A stretch of 64,000 bases of DNA, taken from the NCBI GenBank assembly GCA_036924855.1, contig JBAGRP010000001.1, positions 2,480,001-2,544,000 on the forward strand, given 5' to 3'. The notes beneath the pieces are model-generated. The model made no database searches. It was not told where the DNA came from and saw only the letters and a list, made by a program, of their open reading frames with translations. Position 1 is the first letter of the stretch. Every line of letters begins with the position of its first letter. Below are positions 9,156 to 18,112 of this stretch, one piece after another. Position numbers and translations under genes: made by a program. This DNA comes from Nitrobacteraceae bacterium AZCC 2146. GTDB lineage: Bacteria > Pseudomonadota > Alphaproteobacteria > Rhizobiales > Xanthobacteraceae.

Positions 9156-9551
9156 CTAGGTACGGCGCCGCATGCGCTTTACGGCGCCGGTCTTGGTATT
9201 TATTTTATTTACTGGGCCGTCTTGGCTGATCTTGAAATCGTCAATCTTATGTCCTTTTTTGAGGGCGATAACGAGCCAGCGCGGCTGCTTTCCACGCCCG
9301 GACCAGGTTTCCGACGAGGAAGCCGGGTTGCGGTATTTTGGAAAAACCCTCGGATACTTGCGGCGTGTCGGGCCGCTGGAAGCGGTCTCGGAGCCCGCCC
9401 GCGCCTTCACCTCGTCGGGGTTAAGCTTCGCCAAGCGCTTTTCCAGTTCGTCTTTCTCGACGATTATTCGATCGGAAAGTATCTTTGTGATCTCCTCATG
9501 GAGAAGCCAAAGGTCTTCAAATCGCATTTCATTCAGATCGGTTTTTGGCAT
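9156..9551 (-). CDS. H-NS/HvrA-family nucleoid-associated protein (copy 2)
   Basis: A 131-residue paralog of the gene at 8365-8739, with the same architecture: coiled coil (MPKTDLNEMRFEDLWLLHEE...), linker, YPRVFPKYRNP and ETWSGRGKQPRWL, HKIDDFKIS and a basic tail. ATG at 9551 aligns with the start of copy 1. The frame continues 15 codons upstream to 9596, but that extension has no counterpart in copy 1. The upstream sequence is strongly AT-rich (about 9655-9725), fitting autoregulation by the protein itself. Two different H-NS copies in tandem suggest hetero-oligomers or a silencer carried with acquired DNA. Confidence 0.87.
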   Translation of the reverse strand: MPKTDLNEMRFEDLWLLHEEITKILSDRIIVEKDELEKRLAKLNPDEVKARAGSETASSGPTRRKYPRVFPKYRNPASSSETWSGRGKQPRWLVIALKKGHKIDDFKISQDGPVNKINTKTGAVKRMRRRT

Positions 9552-10309
9552 ATTAATCTCGCGATCGCCGTCGTCTTTCCTGTGACCAGTTACCATTGCG
9601 GTGCGCCCCCAAGTAAATCTCTACAAATGCACGGCGATTTGGCCCATTTTACACCGATTCTCCTGCAAATTAAATATTAATTTCGTAATTATCATGGTTT
9701 TCTAATTAAAATTAATATTTAATACCCCTCGCCCCCGGCCGCCCGCTGTGTTTTAAAGCTCGCTGCCATGCAACCCCCGCCTTCCCGTGGGGGAGCAAGC
9801 CGCGTGAGCAGGTCGATTTCACCTCGTTTTAGAGGGCGCCGATCTACCGCACGAAAGAGTGGGGACCCAAGACACAGCAACAGGGACCGACGCCGGCGCG
9901 GTTAAAGCATTCGGGAATAGTGCGGTCCCCTGGAACATTATGCCTGGCTATCGCCGGCTCGCCCGACTGCTTGCCGATGCCGGGAGAGGTCTCGGCTGTG
10001 ACCCCGCCCAACGGATCTGGCGCAGCGAGGGTCGAAAGTGCCCCGGGAAACAGACGCAGCGGGACCGATTCTGGCTGAACAACGCCCCCTGGTCAAAGTT
10101 AAGGCCCCGGCATTGCAACCCTGCCCGGAGCGGCCATTTCGTCGAAGTACTGCCCCCCCCGACGGTAGTAACTTCGGCTCATGACGCAGAACGGCACGTT
10201 TACCGGGGAATATCCGGCGACCAGGCCGTTCGCCGGATAGGTGGCTTTGAAAGCATCGAAACCACGATCGACGTCATGCTCAAACGAGGCGACCCGTGAA
10301 ACTTGCTTT
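9552..10309. other. AT-rich H-NS upstream region and non-coding stretch
   Basis: Bases 9655-9725 form an A/T block with TTAATATT-like inverted repeats, probably the regulatory region of the second H-NS gene. Around 9768-9790 there is a CCCCCGCC/GGGGG hairpin. The rest has open frames on both strands but none with a ribosome site or family signal. A minus-strand frame at 10099-10356 has protein-like composition (FEHDVDRGFDAFKATYPANG) and may be a gene remnant. Confidence 0.35.
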
Positions 10310-10609
10310 TCATTCGGAGCGAATGTTGCTGGTTCGATCTGGATCGGGGCCAGCAACGCGGCAGTCTCGATTGATCCGGTCCAAATTATCCAGCAGATCA
10401 GCTGAGCTCCAAGGCAAAAGCTTATCTTCCAACGCGGAGCGAATCGTTCGGATTTCGCTCAAAGAAATTTTACGCAGCTCGATCTGCAATGTTAAGGCTG
10501 TGGACGTTGTCATGCTTACGGTCAACGGAAGAAGCCGCTTCTTGGCGGCATGAATGTTTATGAGCGAGCGTTGCACTATTTCAGCGTGCTCAACGTTGCA
10601 GACCGCCAT
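10310..10609 (-). CDS. Hypothetical protein
   Basis: A 99-residue soluble protein with no motif I recognise. Support for a real gene comes from an excellent Shine-Dalgarno (GGAGGT, 4 bases before ATG 10609) and non-random amphipathic composition (ALTLQIELRKISLSEIRTIRSALEDKLLPW). It stands alone between AT-rich segments. Other possibilities are an orphan regulator-like helix-rich protein or the remnant of a longer gene; nothing in the neighbours indicates a function. Confidence 0.55.
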   Translation of the reverse strand: MAVCNVEHAEIVQRSLINIHAAKKRLLPLTVSMTTSTALTLQIELRKISLSEIRTIRSALEDKLLPWSSADLLDNLDRINRDCRVAGPDPDRTSNIRSE

Positions 10610-11777
10610 TTTAACCTCCGCACAACTATGCGAGACGTGAAGTCGCGTCACAACAGTGTTATTGCCCTGACAGCCTCATCAGAAGTCTTTTGAATCAGAT
10701 AAAATTAAATATGCTTTTGTGTATGACAAGGACGGCGTACTGCGGGTTCAAAAGAATTTAATATTTTTTATTATGCTCCTATGACAGCGATTTCGATCTG
10801 GCCGGAGCCTTGTCCGCAAGCTCCACCTCAAGGCATTTCCATTGCTGCTGTCGGTCAGCGAACTCGCTTGACCGGACCGTTTCCAAGCGCATTGCGCAAT
10901 CCTAATCCAATACCTCCCACCGGATCTCTCCACATTGTATCCCCCTGTAAGTCTTCGCCTATTTTACAGAGACACGGATGTCATTCAGGCGCGGCCCGTC
11001 ACGGGGCCATGGCTGCGTCCATTCGAGTCACCGTTGATTGCGTGCAGGAGGGGGCTGTTTAAATTATATTGCAGTTATTAAAATTGCTTAATCAGGCTTA
11101 GGTCGAGGTTGCGTGCGGCGATTTCCAAAACCTGACGCGTCGTTGATAATTTCGATTAGCATATTGATGTGCCATGCATGCTTCATCTTGAACCCACGCG
11201 AGGTAAGGTGAGGCGAACAACACAGATGAGGCTGTCACTAAAAGCCATACGGCTGCTGCGTCGGCACAGGGAATTGCCCAGCCAGCGCGAAACATTACTT
11301 TCTCTGCGCAAAAAATTGCAAAACGCCAAGCTATCCTAGCAACGAGATCGCAAGGCGACGTAGGGCCAGGTACATTGAGTTACTGCACAGCTGCGAACAA
11401 CTGCTCTGTCTACGTGAAAAAGCGCGTCAGACGCGCCACCCAGCGCGAACAAAAATCTCAACAGAATAAGACGGGCAACACTGCGCTTCGCCACGCACAT
11501 GAAGAACACGCTGTTCTGGCGACTAGCGGCCGTGGCTATATGTATTTAAACCATGAACAAACGCTCACGCACAACGCGGGCGTTTACCTTGACCGCGCAG
11601 CAACCGTCCCTTGCCGGCCCTGGTGCCTGGTCAGCTAGCTTGGTTGTCATTTTCGCGACTAAACACGAACCCTGAAACTCACGGCTTCACGTGCGGCCGC
11701 TGTGCATGATCACTCTCGCTCCTGGCGCTGGTTTCTCACTCAGGCAATTGCGCGGGAAACGACTGCACCGGCTGCTA
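10610..11777. other. Long region without a confident gene
   Basis: Mixed AT-rich and GC-rich DNA with no frame that has both a ribosome site and recognisable coding character. The best candidate is a minus-strand frame at 11098-11295 (65 codons, one hydrophobic segment WLLVTASSVLFASPYLAW, ATG after AGAGAAAG), which could be a small secreted or membrane protein at low confidence. The rest looks like decayed accessory DNA. Confidence 0.35.
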
Positions 11778-12095
11778 CTAATGTACTGCTGGTGAGCCGT
11801 CAGGGAACAAAGTCCAGCCTTGTTTTTCCCAGACATGCTCAATCCCGTCTGCGTTATCACCACTCACCGCATCACGGAAGGCGAGCTGTAACTGGTCCGA
11901 GATCTGCTCCAGGTCTTGCAAGCGTTTGAGAGCAGCATGGAAAATTTCACTGCGCTCCGCACTGATGGCATTCATCCTCAGAAATTTGAAGAGTTCTCGC
12001 CGCTCTTGGACGAGTGCAAGTGCGACGTCGCACATCTTTACCAGTTCCCCAAGGGGGGCTCTTTCCTTCGGCGCATATTCAAAAAGCTTGTTCAT
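11778..12095 (-). CDS. Hypothetical helical protein
   Basis: A 105-residue protein starting MNKLFEYAPKERAPLG, with ATG 12095 preceded by GGAGGG. It is charged, leucine-rich and probably all-helical (residues 15-85 with repeated Glu/Leu/Arg spacing, ALVQERRELFKFLRMNAISA), so a short coiled-coil or dimerising protein is likely. No membrane segment, cysteine cluster or known motif is present. It is unrelated by sequence to its neighbours. The start seven codons upstream (12116) lacks a ribosome site and is rejected. Confidence 0.6.
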   Translation of the reverse strand: MNKLFEYAPKERAPLGELVKMCDVALALVQERRELFKFLRMNAISAERSEIFHAALKRLQDLEQISDQLQLAFRDAVSGDNADGIEHVWEKQGWTLFPDGSPAVH

Positions 12096-12288
12096 AATCA
12101 AAAACCCTCCGTCCAAACAAAACGCGGCAAAAGAATTTTCACGCTGTCTCTATTTCGAGCAGCCGGTAACAATTAGCCACCATCGAGTGGCGTTTTTGGC
12201 CCTCCTTCAGCACAATGAAAGCCACCACGCTGCCCGCACTTCGCAAAGCTTCAATGCGGCAGCAATCGCCTTCCATGCGAGCAATCAA

Positions 12289-12483
12289 CTAAGCGGTCAG
12301 ATGAAGTTTTGGAGTTGTCGATTCAACGGTGTTGCATTCTGCGAAATGAAAGGAGATTTTATTCAGCGCTCTGCGCTTCCACGTCTCAGCCTCGGCGAGG
12401 AACTTCCAGCTTTCCTCGGGATGAAACGCAGCGCGTTGGCGGCACATGCTTTCCATTGCATGGCAGCGCAAAAATTCCTTCAT
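12289..12483 (-). CDS. Small hypothetical protein, member of a two-copy family in this window
   Basis: A 64-residue protein starting MKEFLRCHAMESMCRQRAAF, with ATG 12483 preceded by GGGGAGGT. It shares a long stretch with the 68-residue protein at 46597-46803 (MKE-LRC-AMES-CRQRAA, then P-ESWK--AEAE-W). Conservation of two separated copies, both with strong ribosome sites, argues that both are expressed. The invariant Cys/His/Arg/Trp residues suggest a folded helical hairpin. No function is known to me. Confidence 0.65.
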   Translation of the reverse strand: MKEFLRCHAMESMCRQRAAFHPEESWKFLAEAETWKRRALNKISFHFAECNTVESTTPKLHLTA

Positions 12484-13065
12484 CGCTACCTCCCCATTTG
12501 TTAGCAGTATCCTACGCCTCACTATAAAAGAGTCACGATATTTTCGTGACTGTATAAAACTGATCTTGACACTACGCCGATTGTATTTCCGCGATGACAA
12601 TCAAAAGTTGAGTTCCTTGCACTGCGGCATGCGGCGGTACAATGAGCGGGCGCAGGTTTATTCCATCAAGTGTGCAGAAATACAGTGACGCGTAAGCAGC
12701 GGTAACACGTGAGCACGAGAAAGATTTACATGAGGTCGCGCAAAGGCCACTCGGTGTAATCGAGCACATCTGCTCCGGTGTGCGAACGTTGCTGGATCGG
12801 CTATGGCCGAAATCACCCACTGTATGGCGCGGCCATTCGATCCAGCTGACGATGATGTCGCGGCATGCAAGCCCAACTCAATGCCGCTAGCAGATCGTTG
12901 ATATAATGCGGACTGGATCAGGGCGTTCGCCCGTCAACAGGGCGCTTGCGCAACTCATGTGGATTCGAGTCCCACCGCCCACGCCAATACTCAATCGCAT
13001 TTTCTGGAGCGCTCCTGATTGTCATCGGAATCGGTTGATATCCAAACTCGCGCCCAATTCCGTTT
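12484..13065. other. Intergenic region with a tRNA 3'-end remnant
   Basis: No convincing protein gene. Part of 12500-12560 should be the promoter of the small gene at 12289-12483 on the minus strand. The only structured signal is the tRNA-like 3' end at 12959-12986, described separately. Confidence 0.35.
12959..12986 (+). other. tRNA 3'-end-like fragment (T-arm, acceptor strand and CCA), possible attachment-site remnant
   Basis: GTGGA-TTCGAGT-CCCAC makes a T-arm (one A-C mismatch, canonical TTCGANT loop). It is followed by CGCCCAC, a discriminator G and CCA, exactly the order of a tRNA 3' end. No matching 5' acceptor strand GTGGGCG is present in the preceding 100 bases, so this is not a whole tRNA. 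Such 3' fragments are left at the distal end of elements integrated in tRNA genes. On this strand the intact tRNA would lie to the left, outside the window. Confidence 0.45.
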
Positions 13066-13836
13066 TCAGGTGGTTCGCGCAAGAACTACCGTACCCCATA
13101 CGACCAAGGCCACACCCGTTGCGCGGCTGAGCCGGTGGCCAAGCGGCAGCAGCTTCTCGAATGCGACATAGAGAGCGATGCCAGCAATCCAGACGAGGTT
13201 CATAACACCGCCGACGAACAGCAGCGCCATTAGGAACCAGCAACAGCCGAGGCAGTAGTTGCCATGCCGGAGCCCCATACGTAATGCTCCCGCGGCGCCC
13301 GGCCGCCAATGCTGGCTCAAGAAAAGCACCGGGCTCTGGCAGTAGCGAAGGCAGGCGCTTTTGATTGGCGTGAACTGATAGAGCCCAGCGGCAATCAGGA
13401 TGACGCTACCGCGAACGGTGTTGGTGCTCGCCGTCGCCGCAGGCAGCCCGATGTGTTCGAGCCCCCACTGAGCTAAAGTCGCGACAAGGCTGAAACCTGC
13501 CCATATCAGGAGGTAGCCACTGAGAAAGATCCAGGCTTCCATAGGTGGATTAACCGACGCCCCCTGCTTGCACCTGATTGTCGTGAACAGCAGGATCATG
13601 GGGGTAGCACTCGGCACCATCATGGCGATCATCATGACCCACCACATGGTAAACACGAGCGCGGCGTCGAAAGCGGACCACCGCATCGGCTCCATCGGCA
13701 TCCCGGCCATGCTCATATCGATGCCTGCCCCGGCAACCAGATAAAGCCAGGCCAGCGCCACTACTCCAGCAAGCCCGACTGCAGCGATCAGGCGGTCGTG
13801 CCGCAGCACCTTTTCGAGTGCGGACGTCCCGGTCAT
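13066..13836 (-). CDS. DUF2182-family integral membrane protein (predicted metal-binding)
   Basis: A 256-residue polytopic membrane protein with five to six hydrophobic helices. Methionine-rich periplasmic segments near the N-terminus (about 40-55, DMSMAGMPMEPMRW) and the conserved region CLRYCQSP...HWRPGAAGALRMG are followed by GNYCLGCCWFLM (about 195-210). These Cys/Met/His motifs define the DUF2182 (COG5486) family, described as predicted metal-binding membrane proteins. ATG 13836 follows GAGGTGG. It is 54 bp downstream of the DUF1326 gene on the same strand; the two families commonly travel together, so a joint role, perhaps in copper handling, is an inference. Confidence 0.85.
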   Translation of the reverse strand: MTGTSALEKVLRHDRLIAAVGLAGVVALAWLYLVAGAGIDMSMAGMPMEPMRWSAFDAALVFTMWWVMMIAMMVPSATPMILLFTTIRCKQGASVNPPMEAWIFLSGYLLIWAGFSLVATLAQWGLEHIGLPAATASTNTVRGSVILIAAGLYQFTPIKSACLRYCQSPVLFLSQHWRPGAAGALRMGLRHGNYCLGCCWFLMALLFVGGVMNLVWIAGIALYVAFEKLLPLGHRLSRATGVALVVWGTVVLARTT

Positions 13837-13890
13837 GGGCCACCTCGGCCGCCGATGCGATAAATCGAAATGCCGAACTTTAGCGCAGCA

Positions 13891-14523
13891 TCAAGCCGCG
13901 ACACCCTGAGGTGTCTGCACGACGTTGGCGAGAGAGCTGTGCGTGCCTTCTGTGTCGAACTTGATCGCGCCGGTCGAATGGATATTGGCGGAGGCAACCT
14001 CGGCGGATCTGTGCTCGAAGCCTTCGGGCATCACGACTTGAATGCGATGTGGAGAGCCCGTCACCGGGTTCTTGATCGGCTCGACCTCGGTCTCCAGCAC
14101 ACCTTTGGCGAGAAGACGCGCGACGCGTCCGTTCTTGTCGAACGAGAATTCGAAAGGCACAAACAGCGGATCATGGATCGTAGTTACGATCAGGCTGAAT
14201 ATCTGGAAAAGGGTACCCTCGGCCGAATTCTTGCCTGACATGATGTTGAAAATTGCCTGACGCTGTTCCGGCGTGGCGCGCTCGTCGATGATCGGCTGCA
14301 TCTTGCCATTGCCCTCATGCAGCGCTCCGGGAAAATCAACGGTAGCCGCGAAAACGAGACCATCGAGCTTGGTGCCCTCGAAATGTCCTTTGGTAATCCT
14401 CATGGCGACCATGCCCTTGCAAAAGCCGTGCGTCGGTAAAGCATTGAAATCGCATGGGCAGCCAAACGCGCAATTGCAATTCTTGATCCACTCACCTTCG
14501 AGACGCCAGTCAGATGAAGCCAT
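13891..14523 (-). CDS. DUF1326 domain-containing protein
   Basis: A 210-residue soluble protein. The N-terminal signature WIKNCNCAFGCPCDFNALPT (about 12-31), with four closely spaced cysteines, is diagnostic of the DUF1326 family and may bind metal. The rest is a beta-rich fold (GTKLDGLVFAATVDFPGA; MPEGFEHRSAEVAS). ATG 14523 is preceded by GGAAGG. It is the first gene of a likely two-gene operon with the downstream DUF2182 membrane protein. Biochemical function is not established as far as I know. Confidence 0.88.
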   Translation of the reverse strand: MASSDWRLEGEWIKNCNCAFGCPCDFNALPTHGFCKGMVAMRITKGHFEGTKLDGLVFAATVDFPGALHEGNGKMQPIIDERATPEQRQAIFNIMSGKNSAEGTLFQIFSLIVTTIHDPLFVPFEFSFDKNGRVARLLAKGVLETEVEPIKNPVTGSPHRIQVVMPEGFEHRSAEVASANIHSTGAIKFDTEGTHSSLANVVQTPQGVAA

Positions 14524-14696
14524 AGCACACCTTCCATCCCTTCCATCGCGTTGTCGGTCGGACTATGTCGCTACCTAATAATCCTCCTGAGCATTGGCCG
14601 GCGCTGCGCCAAATTCATCACCGCCAGTGTTGGCTAATCCAGATCTACAGCGAACGATAAAACTGGCTGAAATTGAAACTTATAAAAAAATATCGC

Positions 14697-14945
14697 TTAG
14701 ATTTTTGGCGCAAGGTCGGCCCGATCGAATACTGGTATTTTTTCGATATCGTCGGGAGCCATGCCGGAGGGTGTATCTTCAGCGGCGTGCCGCAACGCCT
14801 CACAGGTGGAATCAAGACCATCAACGGTCTCGTTGGCTCCGCTCCCGGAATCGTGCGGGCGCGCAGGAATCCGTTCGGCAGCCGTCCATATTTCAACTTC
14901 TGCGGTGCTGGACCTGCGTCCCGCCATCCGCTTTTTCTTCGCCAT
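14697..14945 (-). CDS. Small hypothetical protein
   Basis: An 82-residue protein, MAKKKRMAGRRSSTAEVEIW..., with a basic N-terminus and an acidic C-terminal half (DDIEKIPVFDRADLAPKI). ATG 14945 follows AAGGAG at 7 bases spacing, which is the main reason to accept it. No motif recognised. It lies 174 bp upstream of the DUF1326 gene on the same strand and might be the leading gene of that transcript. Confidence 0.45.
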   Translation of the reverse strand: MAKKKRMAGRRSSTAEVEIWTAAERIPARPHDSGSGANETVDGLDSTCEALRHAAEDTPSGMAPDDIEKIPVFDRADLAPKI

Positions 14946-15045
14946 TGCCCGTCTCCTTAAGTAGGTCGAGACGACAATCTATTTGGTCACTTCCAGCTTC
15001 CGAGTTTCTGCGGGCCGATCTGTCTGCAGGAAGGCGGCGGCAATC

Positions 15046-15192
15046 TTAAACGTGGAAATACCACAGCAACAGGACTGTTATTACAGCTGCCGTGCCGCTA
15101 AGTGCCCAGCCGGTAAAATATATAGCTTCATCGCCTCCGATGCCCCGCATAGGATCAGGCTCATCAAGTGTGCTCCGCCAGTGATGGGCCAT
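15046..15192 (-). CDS. Very small single-pass membrane protein (48 aa)
   Basis: A 48-codon frame starting ATG 15192 directly after CGGAGGCGAAA, a strong Shine-Dalgarno, and ending TAA at 15046. The first half is soluble (MAHHWRSTLDEPDPM); the C-terminal half is one membrane helix (IYFTGWALSGTAAVITVLL) ending in WYFHV. The combination of a good ribosome site, one clean helix and an aromatic end makes this a credible small membrane protein. Function unknown; the nearest annotated neighbours on the strand are the DUF1326/DUF2182 genes. Confidence 0.55.
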   Translation of the reverse strand: MAHHWRSTLDEPDPMRGIGGDEAIYFTGWALSGTAAVITVLLLWYFHV

Positions 15193-15446
15193 TTTCGCCT
15201 CCGATCGCCTAAACGATAACTGCCCAGGTCGTTATTCGGTTCCATCTCCACAATACGATCGAATTCCAACTGACGTGATTATAAGCGTCGTGCGCTGACG
15301 ATTGCTGCCACGCGCCAACGAATTTCCGCGACATTGATTTCGTCGAAGCTCTCGAATGGACGGGACGAACACATGGCCTTACACGACCCATCGCGCAGCG
15401 CGCAACGCGTCGTGTTTAGCAGAGAACGTCTTGCGACCCGGCCCGC

Positions 15447-15878
15447 TCAGTCGATCAGAACACGCAGATCCTGCGCGTGAGGCGCAGGGCTATCTTCGCC
15501 GCGCTGCACTTCGGTTTTCTGCGTTGAAACAGCGGGCAATTGCAGGACTGTTGCGTGCTGTCCCGGATATAGCAGGGTCAACAGTACGATCTGCCCGTCC
15601 GCGAACTCCAGCGCATCATGATGTCGATGCTCATGGTCCGTAGCGACGGTGCGGAATCGCGCCAGCTTGTCGGCGACCTTCTTCTTGAAGAAGGTTCCGT
15701 CGAATTCCACATCGCTGTCGAATGCGATCTCCGTACCGGGGAGAACGCACACGGCGACGTCGGGCTCTCCAACAGCGGCGAAGCCGCGGGTTGCTGTAAG
15801 GGAAAATTTCGCCGACACCAGCTTGTCTCCCACCTTGGCGGGGCGACTTGCAACGGCATGCAGGCTGTAGTCACACAT
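15447..15878 (-). CDS. Conserved hypothetical protein
   Basis: A 143-residue soluble protein starting MCDYSLHAVASRPAKVGD. ATG 15878 is 9 bases after GAGGAG; an in-frame GTG three codons upstream overlaps the Shine-Dalgarno and is rejected. I recognise the opening as a conserved hypothetical family of Bradyrhizobium-type genomes without assigned role. The middle has alternating beta-like segments (VAVCVLPGTEIAFD) and a His-rich stretch DHEHRHHDALEFADG that might bind a metal. No membrane segment. Confidence 0.65.
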   Translation of the reverse strand: MCDYSLHAVASRPAKVGDKLVSAKFSLTATRGFAAVGEPDVAVCVLPGTEIAFDSDVEFDGTFFKKKVADKLARFRTVATDHEHRHHDALEFADGQIVLLTLLYPGQHATVLQLPAVSTQKTEVQRGEDSPAPHAQDLRVLID

Positions 15879-16526
15879 GGCTGCCACTCCTCTTGCTCAA
15901 CAGCCGGGTGATGCACCGGTGGCGCAAGCAGCCACCTTCATTGTGACGTTCTTAAGTTTACCATTTCACCTTTTCGTGACACCGGGGCGGACAGTCTGCT
16001 CGCGCAGGATGCGATGCGACCGGGCTGGCCAATGACAGTCTCTTCCTGCCAATCCCATCTCCTGCCAAGCCCATCGTCAGAGCTGCGCGCTTCCATACCT
16101 GTGCCGGATGAGGCTTTGCTCGGCTTCAACTTCCCTTCGAGCGCCGATCGGATTTCCTGCTCGCTGCGTGGTCCGAGTTCTTCGTTCGCAAAAGATTCCA
16201 AAAAATTCATGGTGAGTTCGGAAAGCGGACCTCCACATCAGTGGTCCAAAGTGATCCAACCACAGATCTTCCGTGCGTTTGGTCCCACGCGACTGCGAGA
16301 ATCGAACGAGCGCATTTCTTCGTTGGTGTTGGATCTGCTCGAGTTCGGTCCTAGGGACCGGATTGATGCGTGGTCGGTTCGCCCGCAGACTTGAATCTAA
16401 GGTCCGGGGCGTTTTCTCACAAATTATTCCGTTGTTTGAAAAGCAACGGGTCGACACCACGACGGTGCAGCCCGAAGCATCACCGGATAAACGGAAAACA
16501 CCAATGATATCAGTGTGATATGATGA
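15879..16526. other. Region left of the island boundary without a confident gene
   Basis: Open frames on both strands are short of evidence. The best is minus 15938-16210 (90 codons, MNFLESFANEELGPRSEQE), which has an acidic, protein-like start but no Shine-Dalgarno. The DNA immediately left of the tRNA-Glu repeat copy should be original chromosome or an older accessory segment. Confidence 0.3.
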
Positions 16527-16567
16527 TGCTCCCTAGCGGAATCGAACCGCTGTTTTCGCCGTGAGAG
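16527..16567 (-). repeat. Left attachment site (orphan copy of tRNA-Glu 3' half)
   Basis: 41 bases identical to 40187-40227. In the tRNA they run from the discriminator base through acceptor 3' strand, T-arm and variable loop to the anticodon loop, the usual core of tRNA-targeting tyrosine recombinases. There is no 5' tRNA half next to it, so it is not a functional tRNA. Confidence 0.88.
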
Positions 16568-16673
16568 ACCGTCACAAAGGCCTTCGACGGACGTCGGCGA
16601 ACGTCAAAGGACATTGATTTTATTGGCTTTTTTTCATTCTGGCTGATAGGCTAAGAGAACATTCATCCAACTC

Positions 16674-16695
16674 TTTTCCGTACAAAATCCGTACG
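16674..16695 (+). repeat. Double CCGTAC motif, candidate integrase arm-binding site (left)
   Basis: TTTTCCGTAC immediately followed by AAAATCCGTACG. The same 22-base arrangement, 19 positions identical, occurs at the right end (40117-40138). Paired direct repeats just inside both att sites are typical of integrase arm-type sites; this assignment is inferred. Confidence 0.5.
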
Positions 16696-16701
16696 CCCGC
16701 C

Positions 16702-17881
16702 ATGGCAAGAACGCTCAGAAACGCAAAAATTGACACCAGGTCGGCGCGTCTGAAATTGATGCGCCGCCGCGAGCCCCACTGGACCGTGCTCTCAAAAGGC
16801 TATGCGCTGCGCTGGGTTATCGCAAAGGGCCAACGGTGGAACTTGGATCGCCCGAGTGAGGGATGACGCGGGTCGTCTTCATTATGGGTCGTTGGGACAG
16901 AGCGACGACTTGGCCGACGCAAACAATCTAACCATTTTAACTTTTACGCAGGCCCAAGAGAAAGCTCTCCAGTTCTTTAAGACTCAAAGCGACGCAGCCT
17001 CTCAGGGTTACGTCATGTCTGATAAGCCGATAACGGTTGGCACGGCGTTAGGTGATTATTTTGCGGCTTACTCGCGTCGGGGCGGCAAAGCTTTAGACAG
17101 GATGAAAAGTTCCGCGCGAACTCACATTGAGCGCCAACTTGGGCCAGTCGCGATCGTTAAGCTCACTCGCAAACGTTTGGAACAATGGCATTGCGACATT
17201 GCCAAAAGTGAGCCGGCGGTAAGAGGTAAGCGGGGTCAACCGGCGGGCGTCAGGAAAATTAGCCTCAACTTGGATTCACGGAAGCGGTCGGCCACAGCCA
17301 ATCGCGTTCTCACGATCTTGAAAGCTGCGTTGAATCACGCTCGGAATGAGGGGCACGTGTCATCCGACGCTGCCTGGGATCGCGTGCGAGCATTCAGGGA
17401 AGTGGATTTAGCCCGGCAACGCTACCTTTCGGATGATGAGACTCGAAGGCTTGTGGCGGCGTGCCCCGCTCATTTTCGTAAGATGGTCATGGCGGCGCTT
17501 TTGAGCGGCTGCCGCTATGGCGAATTGTGCAGGCTCACATGTGAAGACTTTAGCCGAGATTCTGGAACGATCTTGGTAAGGGTCAGCAAGTCCGGCAAAT
17601 CACGCCATATTGCATTACCGCCGGAAGGGGCGCGCTTTTTCGAGAAAGAGACGAAGGACAGGCCAAATTCAGAACAGATCTTTACGCGCCCAAACGGAGC
17701 TGGCTGGTCACACTCGGATCAGCAACGGCCTATGCAAGACGCGGTCAAGGCCGCTCAGTTAGCCCCGATCACTTTCCGTGGTCTCCGCCACACTTATGCG
17801 TCACGGCTGGCCATGAAGGCGGTGCCTCTTGCCGTCATCGCGAAACAACTTGGCCATTCGAATACAAGAATGGTTCTCTAA
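16702..17881 (+). pseudogene. Tyrosine recombinase (island integrase), frameshifted and 3'-truncated
   Basis: The original start is probably ATG 16702 (MARTLRNAKIDTRSARLKL), typical of this integrase family. The N-terminal text changes frame twice at about 16800-16835: KGYAL, then GYRKG, then NGGTWIARVRDDAGR, each in a different frame. A duplicated GCGCTG and a lost base would explain this. From 16840 one frame continues through the SAM-like core-binding domain and catalytic domain, with Arg in SGCRYGELCRL, His-x-x-Arg in LRHTYASRL and His in LGHSNTRM. It then stops where IS110 begins, before the HYAH-type segment that carries the nucleophilic Tyr. It should be catalytically dead. Confidence 0.8.
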
Positions 17882-18112
17882 TTCCGGGTCTGACTGTCAA
17901 GCTCTCCAACGATCATCCTTGCCGGGCCCATTGTTCTCTCCGCGGTAGGGGCGAACCCTCCGCATGATGGCGTAAGGTGACGTTGGCGGTTCAATGTTGA
18001 AATCGCGGTCGTCCTTTCGGACACTCGCAAAAAATCGGGCGAACTCACCATCGCCATCGTCCCGGCTGGGACGTCTTTTCCTGCTATTGGCAAGAACTCA
18101 GTAATGCCCTCG

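Noticed and set aside
9859..10299. 146-codon plus-strand open frame
   Set aside because: No Shine-Dalgarno, no family resemblance, and composition unlike its neighbours' coding DNA.
16526..16561. A complete second tRNA-Glu at the left island end
   Set aside because: Only the 3' half (41 bases) is present; D-arm and 5' acceptor strand are missing.
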